Under the pieces are notes generated by a model. The model made no database searches and was not told where the DNA came from. It saw nothing but the letters and a program-made list of their open reading frames with translations. DNA of 16,318 nucleotides from DASSWG01 sp041689995. Its GTDB lineage: Bacteria; Bacteroidota; Bacteroidia; Flavobacteriales; Flavobacteriaceae. Positions 6,652-14,042 of this stretch are shown here, in pieces. Numbering within the stretch: position 1 is the stretch's first letter; the number at the start of each line of letters is the position of its first letter. The stretch covers positions 1-16,318 of the forward strand of contig JBDNFD010000117.1 in assembly GCA_041689995.1 (NCBI GenBank), written 5' to 3'. Position numbers and translations under genes: made by a program.

Positions 6652-9600
6652 TCAATCATTTTTCCGTTCCACAGGTTCCAGACCCTCTATTTCACGGCTC
6701 CCGGAATCAAGTCCCAAATTCAACTCTGTTCGGTTGCCGGGGTTTTCCGGGGAATATTCGGGTTTTCCTTCTTCTCCATAAAAATAGCTGAACTTATCAA
6801 GATACTGATTGAATTCCGATATTTTTTCATTGATGAGTTTTTCATCTTGATTTCTCACCAATATATCAATCAACCCGCGATATGATTCAATATTAGTTAC
6901 AATTTCATCGAGATACTTGTATTGACGTTCTAATTTTAATGAACTGTAATAATCCAAGTTTTCTTGGTATTTCTTGGCTACATTTTCCCAAAGAGCACGT
7001 GCTTTATCCCGTTCGCCAACTTGATAATATCCATTGATATATGGGTCCAATAGGGAATAAAAACCGAAATATTTAACGGGCATTTTTTCCATTGCCAAAT
7101 CTAAAACTTTGGTTGCACGCACCGTATCTTTTTCCGCCAATAAAGTATCAACCAAACGGGAAAGGTTCATGCGGTATGTAATGGCATTTCTACGGGTTTG
7201 CGGATCGTGATAAATTTCCGAACTGCCGCTGTTCCCCCATTTCCAATTCATTACAATATCATACATTTTTTCTTCATCGATGCGGCCCATTTCGTAATAT
7301 ATTTTCGGATTATGGGGGGTTTTTATGGGAACCAATTGATAGGTGACACCATCCAACTGCAGGTAATCTTTCATCCATAGATAATCGGAATCACCGTATG
7401 CGCCACCCGTGAAATAAATGGGTCGTTCCCAATTATTGCCGGCCACAATATCGAACATGATCAAACTGTTTTTGTAAAGTATATCTTGTGAAACGTGGAT
7501 ATCTATATAAGGAACTATTTTATCTTCATCCACGGGTTCTACAATCCCATTTTTGAGTACAGTTTCTTTATTTACCGGCAGTCGCATATCTTTGGCTGGA
7601 AAGGTATTGGCAACCTGGCCACTTTCCATTTCTACTTGTGTAGTTTCATTGTCGCTCTTAATATATTTCAACCAAGTATCGATATCCAATGTATCTTTCA
7701 CGCGCGCATCTTTTTGATACCAGATGAAATCGTTGGTCCCATATCGATAATCATCATGACCCAACAAGGTTTTCATCGGGGCACTTTTATATGCTGCTCT
7801 TCTTGCTTGGTCAATATACCAACCTGTACCCAATAAACTAGTGTTCAACACACGCACGTCGGTTCTATATCCTTCCACCTCTTGCGCATACCAAAGGGCG
7901 AAAGTATCGTTATCGCCAATGGTGAATAGAATTGCGTTTTGATCTACGGAATCCAGGTATTTTTTGGCCATGGCGAGGGCAGTGTAGCGATTGGATCGAT
8001 CGTGATCGTTCCAGTTTTCAGCAATTAAAATTCCAGGAACCACCAAACAAATTGCGAAAGCCACAGGAGCCGCCACTTTGGGACGTAAATATTTCTTGAA
8101 CCAATCAAAGAGCGCAAAAACCCCGATACCCATCCAAAGGGCGAAAACATAAAAAGATCCGACCAGCGCATAGTCACGTTCGCGAGGTTCAAAAGGACGT
8201 TCGTTCAGATAAATTTTCAGGGCAATTCCTGTGAAAAGAAACAAAACCATCAATGCCCAAGCCGTTTTTTTATCTTTTTTGAAATGAAAAACAAGGCCTA
8301 AAATCCCCAAAAGCAAGGGCAGGAAAAAATAAGTATTTCGGGCAGGATTATTTTTCACATCTGTGGGAAGATTGTTCTGCGATCCGATAAAAAGTTCATC
8401 AATAAAATTAATACCGCTGAGCCAGTTTCCATGTAAATCGGTATATTCACCTTGAACATCATCTTGACGGCCCACAAAATTCCACATAAAATAACGCCAA
8501 TACATGTAACCGACTTGATATTCCAAAAAGTAACCAATATTTTCGGAAAATGTCGGCTTTTCAATGTTCAAATAGCGTTGAAACTTGTTCAAAAATGAAA
8601 CATAATCGTCATTGCTCATTTTCCCAAGTGCAAAATCGGTTTTCACTTGGTTCACCACTTGCACCAATTCCTCTTGCCTTTGAAATTCTGGCTTAATGGT
8701 TATTCCCAAGGGTTCGGTAAATTCCAGATAATTGCTGATATGGCCCGAACTCCACATACGCGGAAAAAAAGCTTTGTGCTTATCGCTTAGGTTTTGAGTG
8801 AAATTTTTGTAATTATTAATAATAACATATTCCCTTTTGGTGGTGTCGCGCTCGTAAACCGGTTCCACGTCCGTATAAGGATTTTCGGCATCGAGCCCTG
8901 AAAAGATTTCCGTGAATTGCGGACCATAAAACAAATGGGTTTCACCATATTGATCACGGTTATAATAAGCCAACAATTGTCGCGCATTGCTCGGATTATT
9001 CTCGTTAATGGTCGTTCCAGCATTGGCACGAATTGGAAGCATGGTCCAACTTGAAAATCCGATGAGGATGAATAAAATACAGAGCAAAAATGTATTGGTT
9101 TTTATATGTTTCTTATTTCGGGTGTAACGCAATCCATAATAAAAACCAATAATTATAGTCAAAAAAGCCACAATCGTTCCGGTATTGAACGGCAGACCAA
9201 TAGAATTCGTGAAAAATACCTCCATTTTCGCAAAATAGGCCAAGGTATAAGGAAGCAAAAGTTTAAAAATAAACATCAAAACCGCTACAACCGCGAGTGT
9301 TGCAATTATGAAATTTTTTACGGTAATGGTTTTATAGTTTTTGAAAAAATACAAAAATCCGATGGCCGGAATACTCAACAAAGCCATAAAATGGACCCCA
9401 AAAGTAAGACCAATAATGAATGAAATCAGAATTAACCAGCGATCGCCCCGCGGTGTGAACATATCGCGCTCCCAAAGCAAACCCACATAAAAAAGAATGG
9501 CCATCATAAAAACGGCCATTGCATAAACTTCGGCTTCCAAGGCATTGAACCAGAAACTATCCGTAAAAGCAAAGGAAAGCGAACCGACAAACGCACTGGC

Positions 9601-9966
9601 CAAAATCGCAATATTTGTTGCGGAAGTTCTTGGTTCCTTTGGATTCGGGATTTTCGAAACCAACAACGTCAATGACCAAAACATGAACAAAATGGCAAAA
9701 GCACTTGCAAAAACCGAAGTCAAGTTCACCATCAAAGCAATCTGATCTGGATCACTTGCAAAAATGGAAAAAAAAGCGCCGAGCATTTGAAAAAGTGGTG
9801 CTCCTGGCGGATGACCAACCATCAGTTTGGTGGAAGTGGAAATATATTCCCCTGCGTCCCAAAAACTTAAGGTAGGTTCCACGGTGAGCGAATAAACTAT
9901 GAGCGCGCACAAAAAAACGGTCCATCCCAAAATTTTGTTCCATTTCCCAAAATCGAAGTTTGCCAT
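6652..9966 (-). CDS. DUF2723 (TMEM260-like) membrane protein, putative protein O-mannosyltransferase
   Basis: 1104 residues from the ATG at 9964-9966 (MANFDFGKWNKILGW); an in-frame ATG 12 codons upstream at 10002 is less likely because family members begin at this MxNF...WNKI position. The N-terminal half is a polytopic inner-membrane region. Its first helix (about 11-29) is followed by an external loop with FWDAGEYI (Asp37, Glu40) and GHPPGAP (51-57), the family's best-conserved motifs and probably catalytic. Further hydrophobic segments follow (for example VGLLWERDM-flanking helices, LLLGILGLVFHF, YVFALWMGIGVFALF). The C-terminal third is soluble, with a GDNDTFALWYAQEVEG segment and helical TPR-like repeats. 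PF11028 is related to human TMEM260, a protein O-mannosyltransferase, so a GT-C role in extracytoplasmic protein glycosylation is plausible but inferred. Monocistronic, with its own terminator. Confidence 0.9.
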   Translation of the reverse strand: MANFDFGKWNKILGWTVFLCALIVYSLTVEPTLSFWDAGEYISTSTKLMVGHPPGAPLFQMLGAFFSIFASDPDQIALMVNLTSVFASAFAILFMFWSLTLLVSKIPNPKEPRTSATNIAILASAFVGSLSFAFTDSFWFNALEAEVYAMAVFMMAILFYVGLLWERDMFTPRGDRWLILISFIIGLTFGVHFMALLSIPAIGFLYFFKNYKTITVKNFIIATLAVVAVLMFIFKLLLPYTLAYFAKMEVFFTNSIGLPFNTGTIVAFLTIIIGFYYGLRYTRNKKHIKTNTFLLCILFILIGFSSWTMLPIRANAGTTINENNPSNARQLLAYYNRDQYGETHLFYGPQFTEIFSGLDAENPYTDVEPVYERDTTKREYVIINNYKNFTQNLSDKHKAFFPRMWSSGHISNYLEFTEPLGITIKPEFQRQEELVQVVNQVKTDFALGKMSNDDYVSFLNKFQRYLNIEKPTFSENIGYFLEYQVGYMYWRYFMWNFVGRQDDVQGEYTDLHGNWLSGINFIDELFIGSQNNLPTDVKNNPARNTYFFLPLLLGILGLVFHFKKDKKTAWALMVLFLFTGIALKIYLNERPFEPRERDYALVGSFYVFALWMGIGVFALFDWFKKYLRPKVAAPVAFAICLVVPGILIAENWNDHDRSNRYTALAMAKKYLDSVDQNAILFTIGDNDTFALWYAQEVEGYRTDVRVLNTSLLGTGWYIDQARRAAYKSAPMKTLLGHDDYRYGTNDFIWYQKDARVKDTLDIDTWLKYIKSDNETTQVEMESGQVANTFPAKDMRLPVNKETVLKNGIVEPVDEDKIVPYIDIHVSQDILYKNSLIMFDIVAGNNWERPIYFTGGAYGDSDYLWMKDYLQLDGVTYQLVPIKTPHNPKIYYEMGRIDEEKMYDIVMNWKWGNSGSSEIYHDPQTRRNAITYRMNLSRLVDTLLAEKDTVRATKVLDLAMEKMPVKYFGFYSLLDPYINGYYQVGERDKARALWENVAKKYQENLDYYSSLKLERQYKYLDEIVTNIESYRGLIDILVRNQDEKLINEKISEFNQYLDKFSYFYGEEGKPEYSPENPGNRTELNLGLDSGSREIEGLEPVERKND

Positions 9967-9989
9967 GTTGTTAGGTTTGAATAGAGTGG

Positions 9990-10023
9990 CGAATTTAAGC
10001 ATAAAAAAATAATGCTTTCCAAA
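9990..10023 (-). promoter_or_regulatory. Possible promoter of the DUF2723 gene
   Basis: Minus-strand TAAATTCG (plus 9990-9997) differs from TAnnTTTG at one position, with TTTG (plus 10020-10023) 22 bp upstream, slightly longer than usual spacing. A start site near 9983 would give a leader of about 17 nt. Weak match. The rest of 9967-10162 shows no gene, only a GTTTCA-AC-TGAAAC dyad at 10097-10110. Confidence 0.4.
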
Positions 10024-10162
10024 CGTTTCGAAAAGACTTTTATTTTAATTCCGTCACTCTGCCGTTGGAAAGGAAAAGAGCCGAACTCCATTTTAGGTTT
10101 CAACTGAAACTCAAAGCCTTTCGGATTTCCACAACAAAAAATGAATAATTACTACCGAAATA

Positions 10163-10193
10163 TTTGTGTGGATAAAACTTTGTTTTAAATTTG
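10163..10193 (+). promoter_or_regulatory. Promoter of tRNA-Gln
   Basis: TTTG at 10163-10166, a 19-bp spacer, then TAAATTTG at 10186-10193. Both elements match the Bacteroidota housekeeping consensus exactly and the spacing is optimal. Transcription would begin near 10200, about 36 nt before the mature tRNA. Confidence 0.85.
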
Positions 10194-10235
10194 CACCCAC
10201 CAAATGAGGAGGCTTTTTGATCCACATTTTAATAT

Positions 10236-10308
10236 TGGCCTATGGTGTAACTGGCAACACATCTGGTTTTGGTCCAGAAGAGTCTAGGTTCGAGCCCTAG
10301 TAGGCCAA
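10236..10308 (+). tRNA. tRNA-Gln (anticodon UUG)
   Basis: The 73-nt cloverleaf folds fully. Acceptor stem TGGCCTA (10236-10242) pairs with TAGGCCA (10301-10307). The D stem is GTGT/ACAC. Anticodon stem TCTGG/CCAGA encloses loop TTTTGGT with anticodon TTG at 10269-10271. The T stem CTAGG/CCTAG encloses TTCGAGC. The first acceptor pair is U1-A72, a known identity feature of bacterial tRNA-Gln. The discriminator base is A and CCA is not encoded, so it is added after transcription. It has its own promoter and terminator. Confidence 0.97.
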
Positions 10309-10317
10309 CAAGAAAGG

Positions 10318-10350
10318 AAAACCGAATTGTGAAAGCGGTTCGGTTTTTTT
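10318..10350 (+). terminator. Intrinsic terminator of tRNA-Gln
   Basis: AAAACCGAA (10318-10326) pairs with TTCGGTTTT (10339-10347). The inner TTGT/GCGG can extend the stem with G-U pairs over a GAAA tetraloop, and the T-run continues to 10350. It begins 10 nt after the tRNA. Read on the opposite strand it is also a hairpin followed by a few Us, so it might help terminate the convergent GlmU-like gene, which shows no other hairpin of its own. Confidence 0.85.
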
Positions 10351-10409
10351 GGTTTATTTTCTTGGTTTCCAGTTAATTATTTTGATTGTAGTTGTTTTCT
10401 TTAAAAATG

Positions 10410-11588
10410 CTATTCTCTCCGAAACCTTTTCGTTTCCTCAAAAACCCGTTCTAAAATTTTTCGGTCGGCATCAGTAAATTCAATTCCGCGGCGTTTCATC
10501 ACGATTTCCGCTACTTCAAAAGCTTTAGAAGTTTTGTAAGTCATTGTTCCGCTACTTCCGCCCCAACTGAAACTGGGGATGAAATTTCGAGGAAAACCAG
10601 CCCCAAAAATATTGGCACTCACGCCCACCACCGTTCCGGTATTGAACATGGTGTTGATACCACATTTGGAATGGTCGCCCATCATTAGGCCACAAAATTG
10701 CAGTCCGGTTTGTGCAAATCTTTCGGTTTGATAATCCCATAGTTTAACATTGGCATAATTGTTTTTTAAATTGGAATTATTGGTGTCAGCACCCAAATTG
10801 CACCATTCGCCGATCACGGAATTTCCCAAAAATCCATCATGACCTTTATTGGAATAACCAAAAATAACCGAATTGTTGACTTCGCCGCCAACTCTGCTGT
10901 GCGGTCCGATAGTTGTTCCGCCGTAAATTTTGGTCTGCATTTTTAATGTGGAATGTGCACAAAGCGCAAACGGACCGCGAACCGTGCAGCCTTCCATGAT
11001 TTCTGCATTTTTCCCAATATAAATCGGGCCATCGCTAGCGTTCAAGGAAGAAAAATTTACGATCGCTCCTTCTTCCAAAAAAATATTTTCTTTGTTGATG
11101 CAAAAAACAGAGCCGGGAAGTTTTGCTGAAATCCTGTTTTTTGTCAACAAATCGAAATCTGATTGAATTTCCACGGCATTTTTAGAGAAGATATCCCAAC
11201 TATGTTTTATGGTCGTGGCCTTTTCTTTAAGCTGAAATTTTTCATAAATATCGAAATCTGCTTCGTCGTTTTTCTTAGAAAAATAGGCAACTGGGGTTTC
11301 ACCATCAAATAAAGCTTGATTCTCTTGAAGGTTTTTAATTTGTTCAACCAAATTTTCCGAGGGAAGATAGGAAGCGTTGATACAAATATTCTCTTCCATT
11401 TCTTGAAAAGGCCATTTTTTTTCAAGATAAGCTTCCGTGCGAATGCCGATTTTGATATCCATCCCGAGTACACGAGACCATTTCTCGCGGATAGTTAAAA
11501 TTCCCACCCTGATTTCGGCCACAGGTCGGGTGAAAGTAAACGGCAATAATTGATTTCGTGCTGGGCCGTCGAATAGGATATAATTCAT
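10410..11588 (-). CDS. GlmU-like sugar nucleotidyltransferase with left-handed beta-helix
   Basis: 392 residues. The N-terminus (MNYILFDGPARNQLLPFTFT, then RPVAEIRVGILTIREKW) matches the Bacteroidota proteins annotated as GlmU-family or putative UDP-GlcNAc diphosphorylase. It lacks the classical GxGTRM pyrophosphorylase loop. The C-terminal half (about 185-345) carries hexapeptide-repeat turns typical of a left-handed beta-helix acyltransferase (IYIGKNAEIMEGCTVRGPFA, TTIGPHSRVGGEV, VIGEWCNLGADT, GTVVGVSANIFGAGFP). Its likely role is in UDP-GlcNAc or other nucleotide-sugar synthesis for the cell envelope. The substrate is not established by sequence. It follows the NTF2-like gene by only 2 nt, so the two are probably co-transcribed. 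Confidence 0.85.
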   Translation of the reverse strand: MNYILFDGPARNQLLPFTFTRPVAEIRVGILTIREKWSRVLGMDIKIGIRTEAYLEKKWPFQEMEENICINASYLPSENLVEQIKNLQENQALFDGETPVAYFSKKNDEADFDIYEKFQLKEKATTIKHSWDIFSKNAVEIQSDFDLLTKNRISAKLPGSVFCINKENIFLEEGAIVNFSSLNASDGPIYIGKNAEIMEGCTVRGPFALCAHSTLKMQTKIYGGTTIGPHSRVGGEVNNSVIFGYSNKGHDGFLGNSVIGEWCNLGADTNNSNLKNNYANVKLWDYQTERFAQTGLQFCGLMMGDHSKCGINTMFNTGTVVGVSANIFGAGFPRNFIPSFSWGGSSGTMTYKTSKAFEVAEIVMKRRGIEFTDADRKILERVFEETKRFRRE

Positions 11589-11590
11589 GT

Positions 11591-12058
11591 TTAATTCTCT
11601 TTGTTACAATTTTTTCTCCTTGAATCCATAATAGAAATAATTTTCCAGTTTCCTTTTTCTTTAAACAATTGAAAAGAATTTGCCCCGCAATGAGTCAATT
11701 TTCCGTTGACAAAAAAAGAATAAGGCGTCCAAACATGGGCCATTTCGCCATCAATTTTCACTTCATACAAAAGAATTTTTTCTTGAATTGTCGTTGTTTC
11801 CGGCAAATTCGCCAGTGTTTTCAAAAACTCATCAAAACTTTCAGAAGTGATCTTCGTTTCCCCTATTTCGTTTTTACCAATGGAACGCAATGTGATATTT
11901 CCGAAGGTCAGTGAACGCATTGTGGCGGTGTCTTGGCGATGCATTGCTTCAAAAAACAGTTCAACGGTTTGTTTCGGATCTGAAATTCGGCTTGTATCAT
12001 CTTGTGCAAAAACACTCAAGGACATTAGAAGCAACAAGATCATACCCACTTTTTTCAT
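11591..12058 (-). CDS. Secreted NTF2-like (SnoaL/DUF4440-type) protein
   Basis: 155 residues from the ATG at 12056-12058 (MKKVGMILLLLMSLSVFA then QDD), a textbook signal peptide with cleavage likely after Ala18. An upstream ATG at 12076 would add MTNSLT and make a poorer signal, so I prefer the inner start. The mature part has NTF2-fold features: a DPKQTVELFFEAMHRQDTAT helix, a middle IGETKITSESFDEFLKTLAN region, and the terminal strands VKIDGEMAHVWTPYSFFVNG and FQLFKEKGNWKIISIMDSRR. NTF2-like proteins have many functions; none can be assigned here. It is the first gene of the pair with the GlmU-like gene and is divergent from panB. No clear promoter is visible for it. Confidence 0.8.
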   Translation of the reverse strand: MKKVGMILLLLMSLSVFAQDDTSRISDPKQTVELFFEAMHRQDTATMRSLTFGNITLRSIGKNEIGETKITSESFDEFLKTLANLPETTTIQEKILLYEVKIDGEMAHVWTPYSFFVNGKLTHCGANSFQLFKEKGNWKIISIMDSRRKNCNKEN

Positions 12059-12068
12059 AGTCAAAGAG

Positions 12069-12099
12069 TTTGTCATGGATCGCTAATTTAGTACTTTTA
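12069..12099 (+). promoter_or_regulatory. Promoter of panB
   Basis: TTTG (12069-12072), a 19-bp spacer, then TACTTTTA (12092-12099), one mismatch from TAnnTTTG. The predicted start lies about 15 nt before the panB ATG. The -33 element sits just upstream of the divergent NTF2-like gene. Confidence 0.65.
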
Positions 12100-12121
12100 C
12101 CAGAACTTTAAACCAAAAAGA

Positions 12122-12940
12122 ATGTCCACCGCAAAAAAAGAATACAAACGCGTCACCACGAAATCATTGGTCGATATGAAACGCAGGGGCGAAAAAATTT
12201 CCATGCTCACCGCATATGATTACAGCATGGCGAAAATAGTGGATTCTGCCGGGATCGACGTGATTTTGGTTGGCGATTCTGCCTCGAACGTAATGGCGGG
12301 CCACGAAACCACTTTGCCGATTACTTTAGACCAGATGATTTACCACGCTTCCTCCGTTGTGCGTGCCATTGACCGCTCCTTGGTGGTTGTGGATTTGCCC
12401 TTTGGAAGTTACCAAAGCGATCCGAAAGAAGCCTTGCGTTCTTCTATCCGGATTATGAAAGAAAGTGGAGGACATGCAGTTAAAATGGAGGGCGGAAAAG
12501 AAATTAAAGAATCCATAAAACGCATTTTAAATGCCGGAATTCCGGTAATGGGCCACTTGGGTTTGACCCCACAATCCATTTATAAATTTGGCACTTATAC
12601 CGTTCGAGCCAAAGAAGAAGAAGAAGCAGAAAAATTAAAAGACGATGCGCTTCTATTAGAAAAAATCGGGTGTTTTGCCGTGGTTTTGGAGAAAGTTCCG
12701 GCAAAATTGGCACAAGAAATTGCCGAAAGCATTTCCATTCCCGTTATTGGAATAGGAGCCGGCGGCGGGGTCGATGGACAAGTTCTGGTAATTCACGACA
12801 TGTTGGGAATGACCCACGAATTCAATCCGCGGTTTTTGCGACGCTATTTGGATTTGTATTCAGAAATGACCAAGGCTTTCAAACAATACAATGATGATGT
12901 GAAGTCGAATGATTTCCCTAATGATAAGGAGCAATATTGA
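12122..12940 (+). CDS. panB: PanB, ketopantoate hydroxymethyltransferase
   Basis: Converts 2-oxoisovalerate (3-methyl-2-oxobutanoate) and methylene-tetrahydrofolate to ketopantoate, the first committed step of pantothenate (CoA) synthesis. The 272 residues show the TIM-barrel family motifs: SMLTAYDYSMA near residue 27, VGDSASNV with metal-ligand Asp52, VVVDLPFGSY with Asp91, GHLGLTPQSIYK, the catalytic Glu in VVLEKVPAKLA, and PVIGIGAGGGVDGQVLV followed by HDMLGMTHEFNPRF. The C-terminal tail is longer and more polar than in E. coli. Start ATG at 12122. It has its own promoter, and the next gene in many Flavobacteriia is, from memory, an RluA-family gene; here other genes intervene. Confidence 0.97.
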   Translation: MSTAKKEYKRVTTKSLVDMKRRGEKISMLTAYDYSMAKIVDSAGIDVILVGDSASNVMAGHETTLPITLDQMIYHASSVVRAIDRSLVVVDLPFGSYQSDPKEALRSSIRIMKESGGHAVKMEGGKEIKESIKRILNAGIPVMGHLGLTPQSIYKFGTYTVRAKEEEEAEKLKDDALLLEKIGCFAVVLEKVPAKLAQEIAESISIPVIGIGAGGGVDGQVLVIHDMLGMTHEFNPRFLRRYLDLYSEMTKAFKQYNDDVKSNDFPNDKEQY

Positions 12941-13024
12941 AAAATCTTGGAGTTCAGTTTTGAGATGAAAATTATCGCAATTTTACTCTCTAATTCTTGC
13001 AATTAAATGCACCGTAATATTCCC

Positions 13025-13690
13025 ATGAAAACCTTGTGGATACTTATTATTATGTTAATCGCCAATTCAACTTTGGCACAAACAACCTATTACAAACTCC
13101 AAACCGGTGAAATTCTTACTCAAGAAAATTACAACGAACTCAAAAAAAAGAATTTGAAAATTTCTATAATCCATGAGACTCTTCTTTTTACGGAAACAAA
13201 GGGGGATTCGATTATAAAAAACATCAGATTAATGAATATTTTAAATACTTATGATCCTTACGCAAATTTAAGGGAGTATGTGGGACTAAAATTTCCAATC
13301 GAAAAATTCAAAAAACCAGATGGCACATTTTATACAATAAATTCCCTAAAAGGCAAACCCACACTTATCAATTTTTGGTTTGCAAATTGTCCGCCGTGCA
13401 TTAAAGAAATTCCTCTTCTGAACAGGCTAAAAAAAGAAATGGGTGATTCCGTCAATTTTATTGCCATCACATTTGAAAAAAATCGTGTCGTTAAACATTT
13501 TTTAAATAAGACAGATTTTAATTTCGTACATATCGTAGATGCAAAACTGCAGCTTGACTATTTTAATATCCATTCCTATCCCGTAAATATGATTCTGGAC
13601 AAAGAAGGAACTATCACTCACGTTTTTGGTATGTTTATTTTTAAAAATGATATTAAAAAGATTTTACAACAGCTGTTATCCGACCAATAA
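13025..13690 (+). CDS. Secreted TlpA/thioredoxin-fold disulfide oxidoreductase
   Basis: 221 residues from the ATG at 13025 (MKTLWILIIMLIANSTLA then QTT), a good signal peptide; an upstream in-frame ATG at 13007 would prefix MHRNIP. Residues 20-85 form an unrecognised N-terminal region. The rest is a TlpA/ResA-like thioredoxin fold: LKGKPTLINFWFANCPPC with redox pair Cys122-Cys125, a central strand VNFIAITFEKN, and the cis-Pro loop SYPVNMIL (Pro186) followed by DKEGTI. Asn replaces the usual Trp before the CPPC motif. It probably reduces or isomerises disulfides outside the cytoplasm. It lies 84 nt after panB. Local composition is AT-rich (15 G/C of 60 at 13201-13260), unlike panB. No clear promoter was seen. 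Confidence 0.85.
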   Translation: MKTLWILIIMLIANSTLAQTTYYKLQTGEILTQENYNELKKKNLKISIIHETLLFTETKGDSIIKNIRLMNILNTYDPYANLREYVGLKFPIEKFKKPDGTFYTINSLKGKPTLINFWFANCPPCIKEIPLLNRLKKEMGDSVNFIAITFEKNRVVKHFLNKTDFNFVHIVDAKLQLDYFNIHSYPVNMILDKEGTITHVFGMFIFKNDIKKILQQLLSDQ

Positions 13691-13753
13691 ATAAAAGAAT
13701 ATCAGTAATTTAGAATTAGTAGATATGAGTACTGGAAGTAAGAAATCAGAATA

Positions 13754-13779
13754 ATTCCGGAATAAAATTTGTAACTTTG
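13754..13779 (+). promoter_or_regulatory. Toxin-antitoxin promoter with palindromic operator candidate
   Basis: TAACTTTG at 13772-13779 is a full match to the TAnnTTTG -7 element and lies 17 nt before the antitoxin start. No clear TTG is present at -33. Instead a perfect 10-bp palindrome ATTCCGGAAT (13754-13763) lies in the spacer, where an autorepressor would block polymerase. Antitoxin binding here is inferred from how such modules usually work. Confidence 0.55.
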
Positions 13780-13796
13780 ATCAAAAAGCTGAAAAA

Positions 13797-14042
13797 ATGG
13801 ATTTACAAACAAGAAAGATATCATTTGTGCAGGAATTTCTTAAACTTCAAAATGAAGAAATTATAAGTGCTTTGGAGCGAATACTTCAGAAAAAAAAAAC
13901 TGAATTGACCGAGAAGAAATTCACGCCAATGAGCATGCAGGAGTTGAATGACGAAATTGACCAAGCAATGGATGATATTACGCACGGTCGGGTAATCGAA
14001 GTTTCTGAATTAAGAAAAAAGTATCAACAAAAATGGAAATAA
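13797..14042 (+). CDS. Antitoxin of a RelE/ParE-type toxin-antitoxin pair
   Basis: 81 residues, highly charged and helical. The N-terminal half (MDLQTRKISFVQEFLKLQNE, then EIISALERILQKKK) looks like a helical dimerisation region. The C-terminal half (MSMQELNDEIDQAMDDITHG then RVIEVSELRKKYQQKWK) resembles toxin-wrapping tails of Bacteroidota antitoxins paired with ParE/RelE toxins. It does not contain an obvious ribbon-helix-helix or classical HTH motif. Its end overlaps the toxin start by 10 nt (14033-14042), the tight coupling expected for such pairs. The call rests mainly on size, partner and arrangement. Confidence 0.75.
   Translation: MDLQTRKISFVQEFLKLQNEEIISALERILQKKKTELTEKKFTPMSMQELNDEIDQAMDDITHGRVIEVSELRKKYQQKWK

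Noticed and set aside
9967..10002. N-terminal extension of the DUF2723 gene from the ATG at 10002
   Set aside because: Family proteins start at the MxNF...WNKI segment; the extension overlaps the candidate promoter.
9897..10103. Possible 68-residue gene on the minus strand upstream of the DUF2723 gene
   Set aside because: It overlaps the DUF2723 N-terminus in another frame and its sequence shows no recognisable protein pattern.
10204..10287. Short reading frame starting ATGAGGAGG just before and through tRNA-Gln
   Set aside because: It runs through the tRNA itself and has no coding character; it is a by-product of the tRNA sequence.
10236..10350. tRNA-Gln as an integration site for a genomic island
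   Set aside because: No integrase, no repeat of the tRNA 3' end nearby, and the following gene is an ordinary envelope gene on the other strand.
12611..12634. GAA-rich simple repeat in panB
   Set aside because: It encodes a run of Glu in an ordinary surface helix; no expansion or frameshift signal is evident.
12707..12725. Sigma-54-like promoter (TTGGCAC...TTGC) inside panB
   Set aside because: The GG and GC are separated by 11 rather than 10 bp, it lies in the middle of panB coding sequence (KLAQEIAES), and no gene starts downstream.
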